Shown: one piece after another, positions 61,464 through 64,000 of the stretch | How the letters are laid out: the number at the start of each line of letters is the position of its first letter | Numbering within the stretch: the stretch's first letter is position 1 | From: Paracoccus litorisediminis | GTDB lineage: Bacteria > Pseudomonadota > Alphaproteobacteria > Rhodobacterales > Rhodobacteraceae | Reading direction: 5' to 3' | Length of the DNA stretch: 64,000 bases | NCBI RefSeq assembly: GCF_009711205.1 | Contig: NZ_WMIG01000001.1 | Location: 124,001 to 188,000 of the forward strand | The notes under the pieces: model-generated | What the model was told of the DNA's origin: nothing | What the model saw: the letters and a program-made list of their open reading frames with translations, nothing else | Database searches by the model: none | Position numbers and translations under genes: made by a program

Positions 61464-62780
61464 ATGTCCGCCCAGAACTCGGGGCAAAACGCCTCTCCGC
61501 TTCGTCTCGGCATCGCTGGTCTTGGGACGGTCGGTACCGGCACCGTCAAGATCATCCAGAAGCACGCCGATCTGCTCTCGGCCCGCGCCGGACGTCCGGT
61601 CACCATTACCGCCGTCAGCGCCCGCGACCGCATGAAAAACCGCGATGTCGACCTGTCCGCCTATGGCTGGGAAAACGACGCCCGCGCGCTGGCCGTGCGC
61701 GATGATGTCGACGTTTTCGTCGAACTGGTCGGCGGCGACGAAGGCATCGCCCGCGAGGCCGTGACTGCCGCGCTGAACGCGGGCAAGGATGTCGTCACCG
61801 CCAACAAGGCGCTGCTGGCCATCCACGGTCAGGAACTGGCCGAGCTGGCCGAGGCCAAGGGCTGCGTCCTGCGCTTCGAGGCCGCCGTCGCCGGTGGCAT
61901 CCCGGTGATCAAGACCATGACCGAGTCGCTGGCCGGAAACGAGATCCGCCGCGTCATGGGCGTGATGAACGGCACCTGCAACTACATCCTGACCCGGATG
62001 GAGAATGCCGGCCTGCCCTATGAAACCGTCTTCGAAGAAGCCCGCCAACTGGGCTATCTTGAGGCCGACCCGACGCTGGACGTGGGCGGCATCGACGCCA
62101 GCCACAAGCTGGCGATCCTGTCCTCGATCGCCTTCGGCACCCGTCCGGCCTTCGACGCGGTCGAAATCGAGGGGATCGAGCGGGTCAGCATCGACGACAT
62201 CCGCCGCGCCGCCGACATGGGCTACCGCATCAAGCTACTGGGCGTCGCCCAGATGACCGGGCGCGGGCTGGAACAGCGCATGTCGCCCTGCCTTGTCCCC
62301 GCCGACAGCCCGCTGGGCCAGTTGCAAGGCGGCACCAACATGGTGGTGATCGAAGGCGACTCGGTCGGCCAGATCGTGCTGCGTGGTGCCGGTGCGGGCG
62401 AAGGCCCGACCGCCAGCGCCGTGATGTCGGACATCGTGGAAATCGCGCGCGGCGTGCGCATGCCCGCCTTTGCCCAGCCTGCCAGCCAGTTGGCCAAGCC
62501 CATCGCGGCCCGCACGGCCGTTCCCGCCGCCTATTACATCCGTCTGCATCTGGCCGACAAGCCGGGCGCACTGGCCAAGGTGGCGGCGGTTCTGGGCGAT
62601 GCCGGGATTTCGATCGACCGCATGCGCCAATATGGCAAGCATGACCTTGAGGGCATCGCCCCGGTGCTGATCGTCACTCACAAGACCACGCCCGAGGCCA
62701 TCGACCTTGCCATCGAGGCCCTGCCCCGGACCGGCGTCATCACCGGAGAGCCGGTCGAGCTGCGGATCGAGGAAGTCTGA
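61464..62780 (+). CDS. hom: Homoserine dehydrogenase
   Basis: 438 residues. The NAD(P) motif is GIAGLGTVGTGTVKI (about 14-28), the catalytic region has GGIPVIKTMTESLAGNEI and MNGTCNYILTRME, and YLEADPTLDVGGIDASHKL. The last 80 residues form an ACT domain (YYIRLHLADKPGALAKVAAV), which brings threonine feedback control. It makes homoserine for threonine and methionine. It ends with a terminator. Confidence 0.97.
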   Translation: MSAQNSGQNASPLRLGIAGLGTVGTGTVKIIQKHADLLSARAGRPVTITAVSARDRMKNRDVDLSAYGWENDARALAVRDDVDVFVELVGGDEGIAREAVTAALNAGKDVVTANKALLAIHGQELAELAEAKGCVLRFEAAVAGGIPVIKTMTESLAGNEIRRVMGVMNGTCNYILTRMENAGLPYETVFEEARQLGYLEADPTLDVGGIDASHKLAILSSIAFGTRPAFDAVEIEGIERVSIDDIRRAADMGYRIKLLGVAQMTGRGLEQRMSPCLVPADSPLGQLQGGTNMVVIEGDSVGQIVLRGAGAGEGPTASAVMSDIVEIARGVRMPAFAQPASQLAKPIAARTAVPAAYYIRLHLADKPGALAKVAAVLGDAGISIDRMRQYGKHDLEGIAPVLIVTHKTTPEAIDLAIEALPRTGVITGEPVELRIEEV

Positions 62781-62784
62781 AATC

Positions 62785-62814
62785 AAGACGCCCGCCAGAG
62801 ATGGCGGGCGTCTT
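62785..62814 (+). terminator. Bidirectional hairpin after hom
   Basis: AAGACGCCCGCC/GGCGGGCGTCTT forms a 12-pair stem with loop AGAGAT, between the convergent hom and GntR genes. T runs are short on both sides. Confidence 0.65.
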
Positions 62815-62848
62815 CAGCTGATCTTACAGCCCTGTAACATCGGCTCGG

Positions 62849-63499
62849 TCAGCTTTGCGACAGGTGGCGCAGCCCCTGTGTCACATCGGCCCTTACTGCC
62901 AGCCGCAATCCCGGCTCATCCCCCGCCCGCAGCGAGGCCAGGATCAGCCGGTGATGGCGCGGCGGCTCTTGCCGCTTCACCCGGCCATAGAGCGCCCGCA
63001 TGGTCGGGCCCAGCTGCAGCCAGACCGTCTCAAGGATCGCCAGCATTGCCGGGGCCTGCGCGCGCAGGTAAAGCGTGCGGTGAAATTCCAGATTGGTGCG
63101 GATATAGCCCACCGCATCATGCGCCTCGGCCGCCTCGCCGATCGAGGCATTGATCAGCGCCAGCCGGTCGATCAGCGCCTGATGCGCGCGGGGCAGCGCG
63201 CGCGTTGCCAGCTCCGGCTCGATCAGCGCACGCAGGGCCGCCAGTTCCTCGATCCGTTCGACAGAAAGCTCTGGCGTCGAAATCCGCCCCGAGGACGATA
63301 GCGTCAGCGCGCCCTCAGCAACCAGTCGTCGCACCGCCTCACGCGCGGGGGTCATCGAGACCCGATGCTCGGCCGCAATGCCGCGCAGCGTCAAGGGAAG
63401 GCCGGGCGGCAATTCGCCCAGCATGATCCGGCCGCGCAGGCTGCGATACAGCCGCTCATGCGCCGAGGTTTCCGCGGTTCGCGTGGGAGAAATGCTCAT
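62849..63499 (-). CDS. GntR-family regulator, FCD type
   Basis: 216 residues. The winged helix is at about 15-75 (LRGIAAEHRVSMTPAREAVR) and the all-helical FCD effector domain follows (about 85-205), with the metal-binding His in EFHRTLYLRAQ and a later RHHRLILASLRAGD. FadR/FCD regulators respond to organic acids. Nothing in the neighbourhood tells the ligand; the adjacent YgjP gene is upstream on the same strand. Confidence 0.9.
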   Translation of the reverse strand: MSISPTRTAETSAHERLYRSLRGRIMLGELPPGLPLTLRGIAAEHRVSMTPAREAVRRLVAEGALTLSSSGRISTPELSVERIEELAALRALIEPELATRALPRAHQALIDRLALINASIGEAAEAHDAVGYIRTNLEFHRTLYLRAQAPAMLAILETVWLQLGPTMRALYGRVKRQEPPRHHRLILASLRAGDEPGLRLAVRADVTQGLRHLSQS

Positions 63500-63538
63500 G
63501 CGCCACCTGTGATCACAAACTGCGCCAAGGTCAATGCG

Positions 63539-64000
63539 TCATTCGCTGAAACGCCAGGCAAGGATCTCGTGTCCGTTCTGGCGCAACCAGCCCCGCTGCA
63601 ACTGACAGCCGGGATACAGCCGCTCGGTCGCGGCCCAAAAGGCGGGGGAATGATCCATATGCGCCAGATGCGCGACCTCATGGGCGGCGACATAGTCCAG
63701 CACCTCGCGTGGGGCCATGGCCAGCCGCCATGAAAACATCAACCGCCCGTCATGCGTGCAACTGCCCCAACGCGAGCGCGTGTCGCGCAGCGCAATGGCG
63801 CGAAAGGAACGCCCCAGCCGCGCGGCATGACGGTCGCAGGCCGGGACCAGCCGGGAATGCGCAAGGTGCTTCAGGTAAGCCGCGACGACCGTACCGACCG
63901 GGCGACCCTTGGGGACCAGCAACCGGTCGCCCTCGATGCGGACGGCGCGGGTGGCGGCGGGAGTGATCTCATAGCGCAGGCCCTCGACCGGCAGCAATGC
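63539..64000 (-). CDS. YgjP-like (SprT/M48-type) metallopeptidase, 5' end outside the window
   Basis: The visible 154 codons are open to the window edge, so the start lies beyond it; the family is usually about 220-240 residues. The zinc motif VAAHEVAHLAHMDHSPAFWA (HExxH plus a third His) and TRSRWGSCTHDGRLMFSWRL are the hallmark of DUF45/YgjP proteins, which are predicted zinc peptidases of unknown substrate. Confidence 0.88.
   Translation of the reverse strand, partial: ALLPVEGLRYEITPAATRAVRIEGDRLLVPKGRPVGTVVAAYLKHLAHSRLVPACDRHAARLGRSFRAIALRDTRSRWGSCTHDGRLMFSWRLAMAPREVLDYVAAHEVAHLAHMDHSPAFWAATERLYPGCQLQRGWLRQNGHEILAWRFSE

Overview
The window is a chromosomal segment of a high-GC alphaproteobacterium of the Rhodobacteraceae, most likely a Paracoccus. 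The evidence is the gene content and the style of the proteins: a CtrA response regulator next to a SciP homologue, a fused two-part indolepyruvate:ferredoxin oxidoreductase, TrmFO, GluQ, a ccm cluster interrupted by a holin/muramidase pair, and a class III omega-aminotransferase that, from memory, is close to the characterised Paracoccus denitrificans enzyme with its PLP lysine also at residue 285. Species identification is inference.

Layout. 1-2.7 kb: a tRNA-Val(CAC) followed by a badly decayed prophage (remnants of a tyrosine integrase and of an HK97-type portal protein, with no intact gene). 2.7-8.6 kb, minus strand: a small secreted protein, a polyamine-type ABC importer (potB-potC-potA without a binding protein), YjbQ, RmuC and a BLUF blue-light sensor. 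8.6-16 kb: rpoD, dnaG, a TetR regulator, a lipoprotein-lldD operon and an acyltransferase. 16-20 kb: rplY, trmFO, gluQ, hisI and an IscU-like protein. 20-28 kb: an uncatalogued 35-residue membrane peptide gene, recG-ligA, the sciP-ctrA cell-cycle module, mnmA, sufE and a lipoprotein. 28-36.5 kb: a GNAT, rplU-rpmA, miaB, a TfoX-C protein, an omega-aminotransferase, a PleD-like cyclase with dead receiver, DUF983 and a NUDIX enzyme. 36.5-46.8 kb: enoyl-CoA hydratase, ccmH, ccmF, a holin and GH108 endolysin, ccmE, murI, the indolepyruvate oxidoreductase and a divergent LysR regulator. 46.9-55.4 kb: a candidate small RNA, purL, a His-rich fusion GNAT, corC-ybeY-phoH, and alr-mlaE-mlaF. 55.6-64 kb: several small lipoproteins and hypothetical proteins, a GNAT, a glycosyltransferase, a HEPN-like protein, hom, a GntR regulator and the start-truncated YgjP-like metallopeptidase.

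The most interesting thread links CtrA to cell lysis. A holin of the gene-transfer-agent (GTA) release type and a GH108 endolysin sit between ccmE and ccmF, and the short gap in front of the endolysin holds a perfect CtrA box (TTAA-N7-TTAA). The ctrA promoter and the sciP promoter, also in this window, each hold a 7-of-8 match to the same box. In Rhodobacter capsulatus, homologous lysis genes lie outside the main GTA cluster and CtrA is needed for GTA release, so this looks like a CtrA-switched lysis cassette embedded in a housekeeping operon. Other items to look at are a CcsR-like small RNA candidate upstream of purL, the 35-residue membrane peptide, a portal pseudogene damaged only by nonsense codons, and a c-di-GMP cyclase that has lost both its phosphorylation and feedback-inhibition residues.
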